Positions 1-6,059 of a stretch of 14,743 nucleotides of DNA are shown here, piece by piece. Position 1 is the first letter of the stretch, and each line of letters begins with the position of its first letter. Made by a program: the position numbers and the translations under genes. Source of the stretch: JAGWAC01 sp038046265 (GTDB lineage Archaea > Nanobdellota > Nanobdellia > SCGC-AAA011-G17 > JACPIM01). The notes beneath the pieces are model-generated. The model worked only from the letters and a program-made list of their open reading frames with translations. It had not been told where the DNA came from and did no database searches. Location: NCBI GenBank assembly GCA_038046265.1, contig JBBSWN010000036.1:1-14743 (forward strand), given 5' to 3'.

Positions 1-112
1 AACGGCAAGTCCTGACTAGTGCAAGTCTGGTTACAGACGCTTAGTAAAATGTTAGTATGAATTTTTCCTTTAAGGAAATTCAACAGAAGCTGGCTTATAA
101 TTTACCTATACT

Positions 113-136
113 AAACTTCTTTAGGAAAAAAAGCTT
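113..136. repeat. Imperfect palindrome, copy A (AAACTTCTTT-AGG-AAAAAAAGCTT)
   Basis: The left arm is at 113-122, the AGG spacer at 123-125 and the right arm at 126-136, followed by AATCAAAAAA. It is nearly the same as the element after guaB at 7548-7570, including the AATC that follows. On the minus strand it gives GCTTTTTTTCC downstream of rad50. Confidence 0.5.
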
Positions 137-168
137 AATCAAAAAAGAAAATAAATTTTTAGAAAAAG
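120..168 (-). terminator. Probable T-tract terminator of rad50
   Basis: Read on the minus strand directly after the rad50 stop codon, this stretch has successive T-runs: CTTTTTCT, TTATTTTC, CTTTTTTG and GCTTTTTTTCC. Archaeal RNA polymerase terminates at oligo-T tracts with little need for a hairpin, so this is the likely end of the rad50 transcript. It is judged from base content only. Confidence 0.5.
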
Positions 169-169
169 T

Positions 170-2221
170 TTATTGTTGGGCTTTTGTGATGTGGTTTGTT
201 TTTTCAAGCCTAATTATTCTGTCTGCAAAACTTTCTATTTTATTTTCGTGGCTTACAATTATTATTTGATTGGTGTTTAATTCTTCGAAAACAAGCCTTA
301 ATCTGTCTAATTGTTCTGAAGAAAATCCATCTGTCGGCTCATCTAAAATTAAAAGGTCTTTTGTTTTTATTTCACTTACAAATGTGTTTATAATTTGATT
401 TAAGGCTAGTCTATAAGCCAAGGCTGCTGCTGTTTTTTCCCCCCCCGACAAATTTATGTATTCAAGTTCATGGCCTGCCTGTTCTATAACTGGAGAAAAT
501 TCTTCATCTAATTTTACTTTTATTATTTCAGAATCAATCAGCATGTAAAACCATTTCTGGAAAAAACTGTCAAAATCATTTTTTATTTTCATCATGACTT
601 TTTTTTCTATAGTTTCTAAGATGTTTGAGAAATTTGTTTCTAAAAAACTCTGCAATTTTACAAAGTAATTTATTTTTTTCTTAGCTTCATGTATTTTTTC
701 TAATTCTTTATTTATTTTTTCTATTTCCTTGTTTAAGTTCTGGATTTCATTTTCAAGAACTGCTTTTTTTACTTCCAGGTCTTTGTTTTCCTTGTTTAAA
801 GTGTCTAAATCTTTTTTATTTGATTCGTAATTTTTGTCTAGGTCTGAAAATGAAGAAATTATTTTGCTTATTTTTTCTGATTCCTGCTTTAAAATTATTA
901 TTTCTTCTTTTAATTTATTGTTATTTAATTTTAATTCTTCGGTTTTCTTTGCTTTTTCTTCCAACGAGGTTTTTTTAAATTCAATAATTTCAAGCAAATT
1001 TTCCTTTTTTTCCAGATTATTAATTGTTGTTGTCAGTTCTGAAATGCTTTTTTCTAGAGGTTCTGTTTTTTCTTTTATTATGTTATTTTCCATGTCTAGG
1101 TTTTTTATGTTTTCATTTTCCTTTTCTTTCATATTTGTTTTATAAGACAAAGAAACTTCTTGTTTACAAGTAGGGCATTTTTCAAGGTTTTCCACGCTTT
1201 TTATTATGTCCAAGGAATTTTGTTTTTTAACAAGAATTTCTCTTTCTTTTAGTTTTAATTCATGAAGTTCATTATTTAATTTTTTTAATTTCATTTCATT
1301 TTCTTCTTTTTCTTCTTTGTTAAAAACAACTGTTTCTTTTGTTTCTTGTTTTAAATTTTCAATTTCTCTGTTTAAAATTATTAAATCTTGATCATTTTTT
1401 AGTAATTGGGGAGATTTAAAATTTAGTTCGAGTGATTTAAGTTCAAACTGCTTTCTATAGTCATTCAAGGATTTAATTTCTTTTTCCAGGTTTAATATTA
1501 TAGATTGTTTTTCAAGAAGCTTTGACTTTGTTTTTTCTATACTTGTTTTTAAGTTTTCAATCAAGTTGATGTTGTTTACTATGCTGTATTGTTTTTCCTG
1601 CTTTTCTGACTTGTTTTCCTCTTCTTTTTCTGCTGTTAAAAGAAGCTCTTTCTTTTTTATCCTTATGTTATCTATTAATATTTTAGAATTTTCCTTTATT
1701 CTCTTGTATTTGTCTATGCCAAACACTTTTCTTATTGTGTCTAATCTATATTCTCTGTCTCCTAAAAGAATCTGCTTCATTTCTTCCTGTGGGGTGTAAA
1801 TTGTGTAATTGTAAATAAAGTATTTTGACTTTGTCAAATATTCTTTAGGATAATTTAGTTTTGTTAGAATAAAATCTTTTAATTCTATTGCTGACAATTC
1901 TTTTTCTTCTGAAAGCTTTAAAGTTCCGTAATCTTGTGAAATTGAATTTTGAGATCTTTTTAAAGTTCTTTTTATTGTTATATCTTTATTGTCTATTTCA
2001 AATATTAACTCTACAGAACCATCACTTTTTCCATTTCTTAGCAAAGAATTTCCAGATAAATATCCTTTTCTTAGGCCAAATAATGCAAAATCTATTGCTA
2101 ATAGAATAGTTGATTTTCCTGAACCTATATCTCCCGACAATAAAGTAATGCCTTTATCAAAACTTATTTCTTCTTCTAAATAACTTCTTATATTGTTTAA
2201 TTTTATTTTCTTGATTAACAT
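170..2221 (-). CDS. rad50: DNA double-strand break repair ATPase Rad50
   Basis: SMC-like ATPase that pairs with Mre11 to tether and process DNA ends. The 683 residues contain, in order: a Walker A motif GDIGSGKST (30-38); a Q-loop glutamine near 145 (TPQEEMKQ); a long lysine/glutamate-rich coiled coil (about 180-520) broken by a zinc hook CPTC (349-352) for hook-to-hook dimerisation; the ABC signature LSGGE (591-595); Walker B LLILDEPTD (623-631); and an H-loop SH (657-658). This is the full Rad50 plan, with a shortish coiled coil compared with the 850-900 residues of many archaeal Rad50s. The ATG at 2221 lies about 27 bases below a minus-strand TATA-like box, which supports this start and a leaderless mRNA. 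The partner mre11 is on the same strand upstream but is separated by two opposite-strand EF-hand genes. A G8A6 run lies inside the signature codons. Confidence 0.96.
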   Translation of the reverse strand: MLIKKIKLNNIRSYLEEEISFDKGITLLSGDIGSGKSTILLAIDFALFGLRKGYLSGNSLLRNGKSDGSVELIFEIDNKDITIKRTLKRSQNSISQDYGTLKLSEEKELSAIELKDFILTKLNYPKEYLTKSKYFIYNYTIYTPQEEMKQILLGDREYRLDTIRKVFGIDKYKRIKENSKILIDNIRIKKKELLLTAEKEEENKSEKQEKQYSIVNNINLIENLKTSIEKTKSKLLEKQSIILNLEKEIKSLNDYRKQFELKSLELNFKSPQLLKNDQDLIILNREIENLKQETKETVVFNKEEKEENEMKLKKLNNELHELKLKEREILVKKQNSLDIIKSVENLEKCPTCKQEVSLSYKTNMKEKENENIKNLDMENNIIKEKTEPLEKSISELTTTINNLEKKENLLEIIEFKKTSLEEKAKKTEELKLNNNKLKEEIIILKQESEKISKIISSFSDLDKNYESNKKDLDTLNKENKDLEVKKAVLENEIQNLNKEIEKINKELEKIHEAKKKINYFVKLQSFLETNFSNILETIEKKVMMKIKNDFDSFFQKWFYMLIDSEIIKVKLDEEFSPVIEQAGHELEYINLSGGEKTAAALAYRLALNQIINTFVSEIKTKDLLILDEPTDGFSSEQLDRLRLVFEELNTNQIIIVSHENKIESFADRIIRLEKTNHITKAQQ

Positions 2222-2243
2222 TCTATAGAAAAAGCTTGTTGAA

Positions 2244-2251
2244 TTTATATT
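2244..2251 (-). promoter_or_regulatory. TATA-like box for rad50
   Basis: The minus strand reads AATATAAA, centred about 27 bases upstream of the rad50 ATG at 2221. That spacing puts the transcription start at or next to the ATG, so the mRNA is probably leaderless. No Shine-Dalgarno sequence is seen in the gap. Confidence 0.45.
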
Positions 2252-2271
2252 GATTTATTTAGTTTAGTTAT

Positions 2272-2286
2272 AGGAAGATTTATATA
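2272..2286 (+). promoter_or_regulatory. BRE/TATA promoter of the EF-hand gene pair
   Basis: A purine-rich BRE-like AGGAAGA precedes TTTATATA (2279-2286). The TATA centre is about 28 bases before the ATG at 2311, as expected for a leaderless archaeal mRNA. It stands back to back with the rad50 promoter in an 89-base divergent gap. Confidence 0.6.
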
Positions 2287-2310
2287 CTATTTCTAAGTAG
2301 AAACATAACT

Positions 2311-2661
2311 ATGAGTAGACTTAGCAATATGGTTACTAGCGCTGCTTTTGCAATTGCTTTTGTATCTCTATTTGAAGTTTCTAATATAAAAAATCAAATT
2401 GGGCTTAGTTCTTCTAAAGAAGAATATGTTAAAAAAAGAAATCTTGCTTATCGTATAGCTGATGAAAATAAAGATATGGTTTTAGAATCTGATGAAATGA
2501 TTAAATTTGCTAAAGAATTAGGAGTTTTGCCCAGAACTGAGGTTATACCTTTAGGACAGGTAGAAAGAGCTATTTATGGTGTTACTTTAGAACAATTTGA
2601 AACATATATTGATAAAAAAGCAAATGAAAGAAGTGAAGAATTAAGAAGGAGAGAGAAGTAA
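2311..2661 (+). CDS. Small membrane-anchored single EF-hand protein 1
   Basis: The function of this 116-residue protein is unknown. Residues 7-22 are a hydrophobic N-terminal segment (MVTSAAFAIAFVSLFE), either a signal anchor or an uncleaved signal peptide. Residues 51-62 (DENKDMVLESDE) fit a calcium-binding EF-hand loop with acidic or Asn ligands at loop positions 1, 3, 5 and 12 and an aliphatic residue at 8; the usual Gly at position 6 is Met. A charged C-terminal tail (105-116) follows. It is a paralogue of the next gene: the loop sits at the same position and both share a downstream 'L..(Q/E)(V/L)E' stretch. If the C-terminus faces outward, it could bind calcium at the cell surface; topology is inferred, not shown. 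The pair has its own promoter and interrupts the rad50/mre11 neighbourhood on the opposite strand. Confidence 0.8.
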   Translation: MSRLSNMVTSAAFAIAFVSLFEVSNIKNQIGLSSSKEEYVKKRNLAYRIADENKDMVLESDEMIKFAKELGVLPRTEVIPLGQVERAIYGVTLEQFETYIDKKANERSEELRRREK

Positions 2662-2662
2662 A

Positions 2663-2983
2663 ATGGCAGAAGGAAAATCAAATTTAAGTACTTACGTGAT
2701 TTTATTAGCCTTGAGCATCCCTTTTACTTTCGGTGCAACACTGGCTTATCTTAAAAAACAAGCTAAATTAGAGTGGGAAAGAATAGATATGAGGACTGAG
2801 GCTTTTAAATTAGCTGATCATAATAAGAATGGAATTTTAGAAGATAATGAATTAATTTATTTAGGTAAAGGTTTAAATTTTTTTAATTCTTCAAATCCGA
2901 TTACTTTAAGGGAATTAGAGAAAGAAGTTATGAAAGCTAGCAAAGAAGATTACCTTAGGTTTATTGCTAAGGAAGAGGAATAA
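2663..2983 (+). CDS. Small membrane-anchored single EF-hand protein 2
   Basis: The function of this 106-residue protein is unknown; it is a paralogue of the preceding gene. Residues 10-30 form a transmembrane segment (TYVILLALSIPFTFGATLAYL). Residues 52-63 (DHNKNGILEDNE) are a textbook EF-hand loop: Asp1, Asn3, Asn5, Gly6, Leu8, Glu12. The flanking helices (MRTEAFKLA before, LIYLGKGL after) complete the EF-hand. The ATG comes one base after the previous stop codon, with a GGAG ribosome-binding sequence inside the end of the upstream gene, so the two are co-transcribed and probably translationally coupled. The stop codon ends one base before the stop codon of convergent mre11. A single EF-hand usually needs a partner, so the two proteins could form a heterodimer; this is inference. 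Confidence 0.82.
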   Translation: MAEGKSNLSTYVILLALSIPFTFGATLAYLKKQAKLEWERIDMRTEAFKLADHNKNGILEDNELIYLGKGLNFFNSSNPITLRELEKEVMKASKEDYLRFIAKEEE

Positions 2984-2984
2984 A

Positions 2985-4193
2985 TTAATTTTCCAATATT
3001 TTTTCTGTGTCTTTTAAGATTCTTTTTTCAAAATCCATGCTTTTTTCACCTTCATTTTTTTCCTTGTCCAGTAAATTCATTATTTCTTTTATAAACTGAA
3101 TTTCTTTTTCTTTTTCATCTATGTTGAATTTGAATTTTCCCAGGTTTTTTGATATTATATCATGCTCAATTTCATTAATTGAATTGTATTTTTCATATTC
3201 TATGCTTTCTGTTTCTTTGCTTGACAATCTATGGGTATTTTTTAAAACCAGAAAAGCTTCATTAGCTGCGTTTAAAATTCTTTTAAAGTTAATGTTTGTG
3301 GGTTTTCCTGTTTCTAATGTGCCAAATATTCTTAACAGCAAGATTTTGCCTTTTATATTATGGGATTTAATTTGGTTTATAATTAAGTCTTCTGCTTCAT
3401 AACTTCCTAAATTGTTTACATTTATTTTTAAAGCCAAGACTTCTTTTAATTTTATTTTTATATGCCTTAATTTTAAGTTATTGTTTTCAATGTCAATTAT
3501 GTAGAAACCACCACATTCTAATTCTTCCAGTTCTTTAAAGTTATTAGGAAATACTGGGCCAGGAAATGTAATTAATCCATAATTTGGTTTTTCAATGCTA
3601 AAAATATAGTGGACATGGCCGCCTGCATAGTAATTGAAGTTTTTAGGAAGATCTTTGTAACTATATGCTTCCATTTTTTCCATCTCAGCTGGCTTAAATT
3701 CTTCCAAAGCTGTGTGGAACATGAATATTTTAAATCCAGGTTCTTTTTCCAAGTGTTCTTTTTCCAGCCTTTCATAATCAAATTTTTCAAGACCTAATCT
3801 TTTTCCATACAAACCCGTAATTTTTATATTAGTTTTGTCTACTGTGAATTTTAATTTATTATTTTCATCAAATTTTACAACATTAATCAGCAAACCTGCC
3901 TTTTCCAATACATCTATCATAGTTTTTCCAGAAGGAGAGAAGTCATGAGAACCAGGAATAGAGTAAACTGGAATGTCATGTTCCTGGAGCAATTTTAAAA
4001 TTTGAGCTGTTTCTTTTATTAATTCTGTTTGGGGAAGAGCAGTGTCAAATAAGTCACCTGCTATTAACAAGAAGGCTACGTTTTCTTCAATACACTTTTC
4101 TATTACTTTTTTTAAAGTTTCTAAGCCTAATTCCCTTAACTTAGGTTCACGCCAGCCACCAATATGGCAGTCAGAAAGATGAGCAAACTTCAT
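2985..4193 (-). CDS. mre11: Mre11 nuclease, metallophosphoesterase family
   Basis: Manganese-dependent nuclease subunit that trims DNA ends with Rad50. The 402 residues carry the calcineurin-like phosphoesterase motifs in order: D8-x-H10, GDLFD (46-50), GSHD (81-84), H160 in MFHT, and GGHVH (191-195). The third motif is normally GNHD; here the metal-binding Asn is Ser82, while the catalytic His83 is kept. Residues 330-402 form a charged helical tail where Rad50-binding helices are expected. The length fits archaeal Mre11. The ATG at 4193 follows a 125-base gap that holds a palindromic repeat but no clear TATA box at the usual distance. A GGAGG sequence at 4258-4262 is too far upstream to serve this start. 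An 18-codon reading frame beginning with TTG at 4246 ends in a TGA that overlaps this ATG. Confidence 0.95.
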   Translation of the reverse strand: MKFAHLSDCHIGGWREPKLRELGLETLKKVIEKCIEENVAFLLIAGDLFDTALPQTELIKETAQILKLLQEHDIPVYSIPGSHDFSPSGKTMIDVLEKAGLLINVVKFDENNKLKFTVDKTNIKITGLYGKRLGLEKFDYERLEKEHLEKEPGFKIFMFHTALEEFKPAEMEKMEAYSYKDLPKNFNYYAGGHVHYIFSIEKPNYGLITFPGPVFPNNFKELEELECGGFYIIDIENNNLKLRHIKIKLKEVLALKINVNNLGSYEAEDLIINQIKSHNIKGKILLLRIFGTLETGKPTNINFKRILNAANEAFLVLKNTHRLSSKETESIEYEKYNSINEIEHDIISKNLGKFKFNIDEKEKEIQFIKEIMNLLDKEKNEGEKSMDFEKRILKDTEKILEN

Positions 4194-4196
4194 TTT

Positions 4197-4219
4197 AACC
4201 CTTTTTTGGAAAAAGCGTT
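4197..4219. repeat. Imperfect palindrome, copy C, 5' of mre11
   Basis: The arms are AACCCTTTTTT (4197-4207) and AAAAAGCGTT (4210-4219), separated by GG, a few bases before the mre11 start on the minus strand. It resembles the elements at 113, 4625 and 7548 but pairs less perfectly. The surrounding gap of 4194-4318 contains no recognised gene. Confidence 0.4.
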
Positions 4220-4318
4220 AACGGAAAAATAAAAAGGCTTAACCAAAAATATCCTAACCTCCTTTACAGGTGAAAATACGACTGAATTTTTAAGAATACT
4301 TATTAATTGATATATATT

Positions 4319-4621
4319 TTACAAAGGAATACCTAAAATTTCTTTTATCTCGTCTGTTGGCTGCCATAAAGGTTCAAAGACTACTTCTACTTTGACTTCT
4401 TTAACCCAATTTAAGGATTCTTTTATTTTATTTTTTATTTGATCTACCAAGAAAGGACCATAAGGACACATTGGGCTTGTAAAGGTCATTCTTATATCTA
4501 CCAAGCTTTCTTTTATTTCTATGTTATAAATTAATTTTAATGTCCAGATATCTATATGAAGTTCAGGGTCATTTATTTTTTTCATGACTTCAATTATTTC
4601 TTCTTTTTGAATTTCTGTCAT
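4319..4621 (-). CDS. MIP18/DUF59-family protein (PaaD/SufT-like)
   Basis: A 100-residue member of the DUF59/MIP18 family. Members act in iron-sulfur cluster assembly or maturation (SufT, CIA2/MIP18) or as PaaD-like subunits. The family pattern is clear: helix 1, then DPELHIDIWTL (18-28) and LIYNIEI (30-36), then the TSPMCPYGP loop (48-56) with the single conserved Cys52, which can contact a cluster or iron in relatives. The usual Gly of 'VTLGLIY' is Lys here. The gene starts 23 bases after the RNase J stop codon, so it may be read through from RNase J, although a palindromic T-tract lies between them. Its target in this organism cannot be read from the sequence. Confidence 0.88.
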   Translation of the reverse strand: MTEIQKEEIIEVMKKINDPELHIDIWTLKLIYNIEIKESLVDIRMTFTSPMCPYGPFLVDQIKNKIKESLNWVKEVKVEVVFEPLWQPTDEIKEILGIPL

Positions 4622-4624
4622 TTT

Positions 4625-4645
4625 AACCTTTTTATGAAAAAGCTT
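4625..4645. repeat. Imperfect palindrome, copy D, between RNase J and DUF59
   Basis: The arms AACCTTTTT (4625-4633) and AAAAAGCTT (4637-4645) pair with one mismatch across ATG. It fills the short gap between the RNase J stop codon and the DUF59 ATG. On the minus strand it reads AAGCTTTTTCAT, so it could act as a weak terminator of RNase J. Confidence 0.5.
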
Positions 4646-5970
4646 TATTCTATTATTAGCTTGTCTCCATTATTTAATAAATGCACTGTTTTTTTATATT
4701 CGTAATTTAAGTCTTCTATTGCTATGTTGCTTAAGTGAATTAATTTATCATGGTCACCATGAGTAGGTATTAAATGTTCTGGTTTAAGCAATTTTATCAA
4801 AGTTTTCATGTCTTCTCCGCATGCATGGCCGGATTGATGAATACCTTTTAATATTTTTACTTTATATCTTTTTAATTTTTCTTCCATTAGATCTCGGTTA
4901 TGAAGATTAATTTTAGTTGGAATTACATTGCATGAAAAAACAACTACGTCATCTGGAAGAAATTCAAATTGGAAAATCCTGTTAATTAATTTTGAGAGAA
5001 CTGATTTTGGCTCTCCTTGGTTGCCAGTACAGACGATTAAGTATTTGCTGCGGCCGTTTTTTTCTATTTCCCTTAGTTTTTTCTGTATTTGTTTAGGCCA
5101 AGTTATTATTTCAACATTTTTTCCAAAATTTACCAGGTTTAGGTTTTGAGCTGCTGAAACATATTTTCCTAAACTTCTTCCAAGGAAAATTACTTTTCTG
5201 TTTAATCTTTTTCCAAATTCTGCAATGCTTTTTAATCTTGCTATATGAGAAGAAAATGTTGTTACTATAATTGCTGAACCTTTGTGCTCTTCATTTAACA
5301 AAACTTCTTTAAGCATTTGTTTTGCAATGTTTTCAGATGGTGTTTTAGTTTTGTGTTCTGAGTACAAGGAATCTAAAATTAAGGCCTTTACATTTTTCAA
5401 GTTTTTTAGGCCTTGAACATTAGTTTTATTTTCTAATACAGGAGATTCATCTAATTTAAAGTCATTTGCATAGACTATTTGCCCGTATTTTGTATGGAGA
5501 ACTACTATTGCTGTCTGCAAGGTTGAATGAGTAACGTTAATTAATTCACATTTTATGCTGTTAGAAATCTTAAAACTTTTATTAAGGTTTTTTGAAATTA
5601 ACTTGTTTTTTAATTTTACATTATTGTCATTAAGGATTTTTTTCAAAACTTCTATTGTGTAAGGAGTTCCAAGAATTGGGGACTTGTATTTGCTGCATAA
5701 ATATGGAATCGCGCCTAAGTGATCCAGGTGACAATGGCTTATTATAATAGCTTTTATTTTTGGCCACCATTCTTTTATTTTATTATCATCTGGAATGGCC
5801 CCTATTTTTATTAATTCATCTGGAGAAAGGAGGCTTTGCTCTTCCTCGAAACCAATGACTGCTGGCAAATAAAGACCAGAATCAAGAATTATTACTTCAT
5901 CGTCTATTTTAACGGCTGTCATGTTTTTACCTACTTCATTATAGCCACCTACTGGGATTATTTCTATCAT
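4645..5970 (-). CDS. rnj: Archaeal RNase J, beta-CASP ribonuclease
   Basis: Metallo-beta-lactamase/beta-CASP enzyme of the RNase J group, which in archaea degrades RNA as a 5'-3' exonuclease. The 441 residues hold the zinc motifs HCHLDH (79-84, HxHxDH), THS with H148, and ANDFKLD with D170. The beta-CASP part includes TTFSSHIARL (237-246), TGNQGEP (315-321), HQSGHA (378-383) and PTHGD (402-406). The absence of a long C-terminal extension fits archaeal RNase J rather than the larger bacterial enzyme. A minus-strand TATA box about 27 bases upstream supports the ATG at 5970. It is the first gene of a possible minus-strand group with DUF59 and mre11 and diverges from guaB. Confidence 0.94.
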   Translation of the reverse strand: MIEIIPVGGYNEVGKNMTAVKIDDEVIILDSGLYLPAVIGFEEEQSLLSPDELIKIGAIPDDNKIKEWWPKIKAIIISHCHLDHLGAIPYLCSKYKSPILGTPYTIEVLKKILNDNNVKLKNKLISKNLNKSFKISNSIKCELINVTHSTLQTAIVVLHTKYGQIVYANDFKLDESPVLENKTNVQGLKNLKNVKALILDSLYSEHKTKTPSENIAKQMLKEVLLNEEHKGSAIIVTTFSSHIARLKSIAEFGKRLNRKVIFLGRSLGKYVSAAQNLNLVNFGKNVEIITWPKQIQKKLREIEKNGRSKYLIVCTGNQGEPKSVLSKLINRIFQFEFLPDDVVVFSCNVIPTKINLHNRDLMEEKLKRYKVKILKGIHQSGHACGEDMKTLIKLLKPEHLIPTHGDHDKLIHLSNIAIEDLNYEYKKTVHLLNNGDKLIIE

Positions 5971-5992
5971 AAATATGAATTATTTTGTGTGG

Positions 5993-6002
5993 TATTTAAA
6001 AC
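5993..6002 (-). promoter_or_regulatory. TATA box for RNase J
   Basis: The minus strand reads TTTTAAATA, centred about 27 bases before the RNase J ATG, which implies a leaderless message. It lies about 30 bases from the oppositely directed guaB TATA box. Confidence 0.55.
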
Positions 6003-6015
6003 CTCTTTTTTATAG

Positions 6016-6031
6016 AAAAGTATTTATATAA
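6016..6031 (+). promoter_or_regulatory. BRE/TATA promoter of guaB; decides the start codon
   Basis: GAAAAG is followed by TTTATATAA (6023-6031). From its centre near 6027 the transcription start is expected near 6052-6054, upstream of the ATG at 6060 but downstream of an in-frame TTG at 6048. This favours the ATG. A GGGGG run at 6050-6054 could add a short ribosome-binding site. Confidence 0.6.
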
Positions 6032-6059
6032 AATAGGGTTAAAAGGATTGGGGGAATTT

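Larger units (their letters stand above)
1..169. other. Unassigned left edge, 3' flank of rad50
   Basis: No complete gene is visible here. Bases 25-38 form a small hairpin (GTCTG, loop GTTA, CAGAC), and bases 3-44 read on the plus strand as 13 codons ending in TAG (RQVLTSASLVTDA), so the first bases could be the 3' end of a protein or RNA gene that starts outside the window. I cannot tell which. A 70-codon ATG reading frame from base 57 runs antisense into the end of rad50 and looks spurious. The rest is the T-rich 3' flank of rad50 plus one copy of a short palindrome. Confidence 0.3.

Noticed and set aside
1..56. Tail of a tRNA, rRNA or RNase P RNA
   Set aside because: A small hairpin and some vaguely RNase P-like bases are present, but no conserved core could be matched; left unassigned.
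57..269. 70-codon plus-strand frame at the left edge
   Set aside because: Its second half is antisense to the rad50 C-terminus, it crosses a palindromic T/A-rich element, and its composition looks like shadow translation of T-rich DNA.
834..2183. Several plus-strand frames of 64-103 codons opposite rad50
   Set aside because: They are Phe/Ser/Leu-rich shadows of the Lys/Glu-rich coiled coil on the other strand.
6048..6059. TTG start that would add four residues to guaB
   Set aside because: It lies upstream of the transcription start expected from the TATA box at 6023-6031; the ATG at 6060 fits better.
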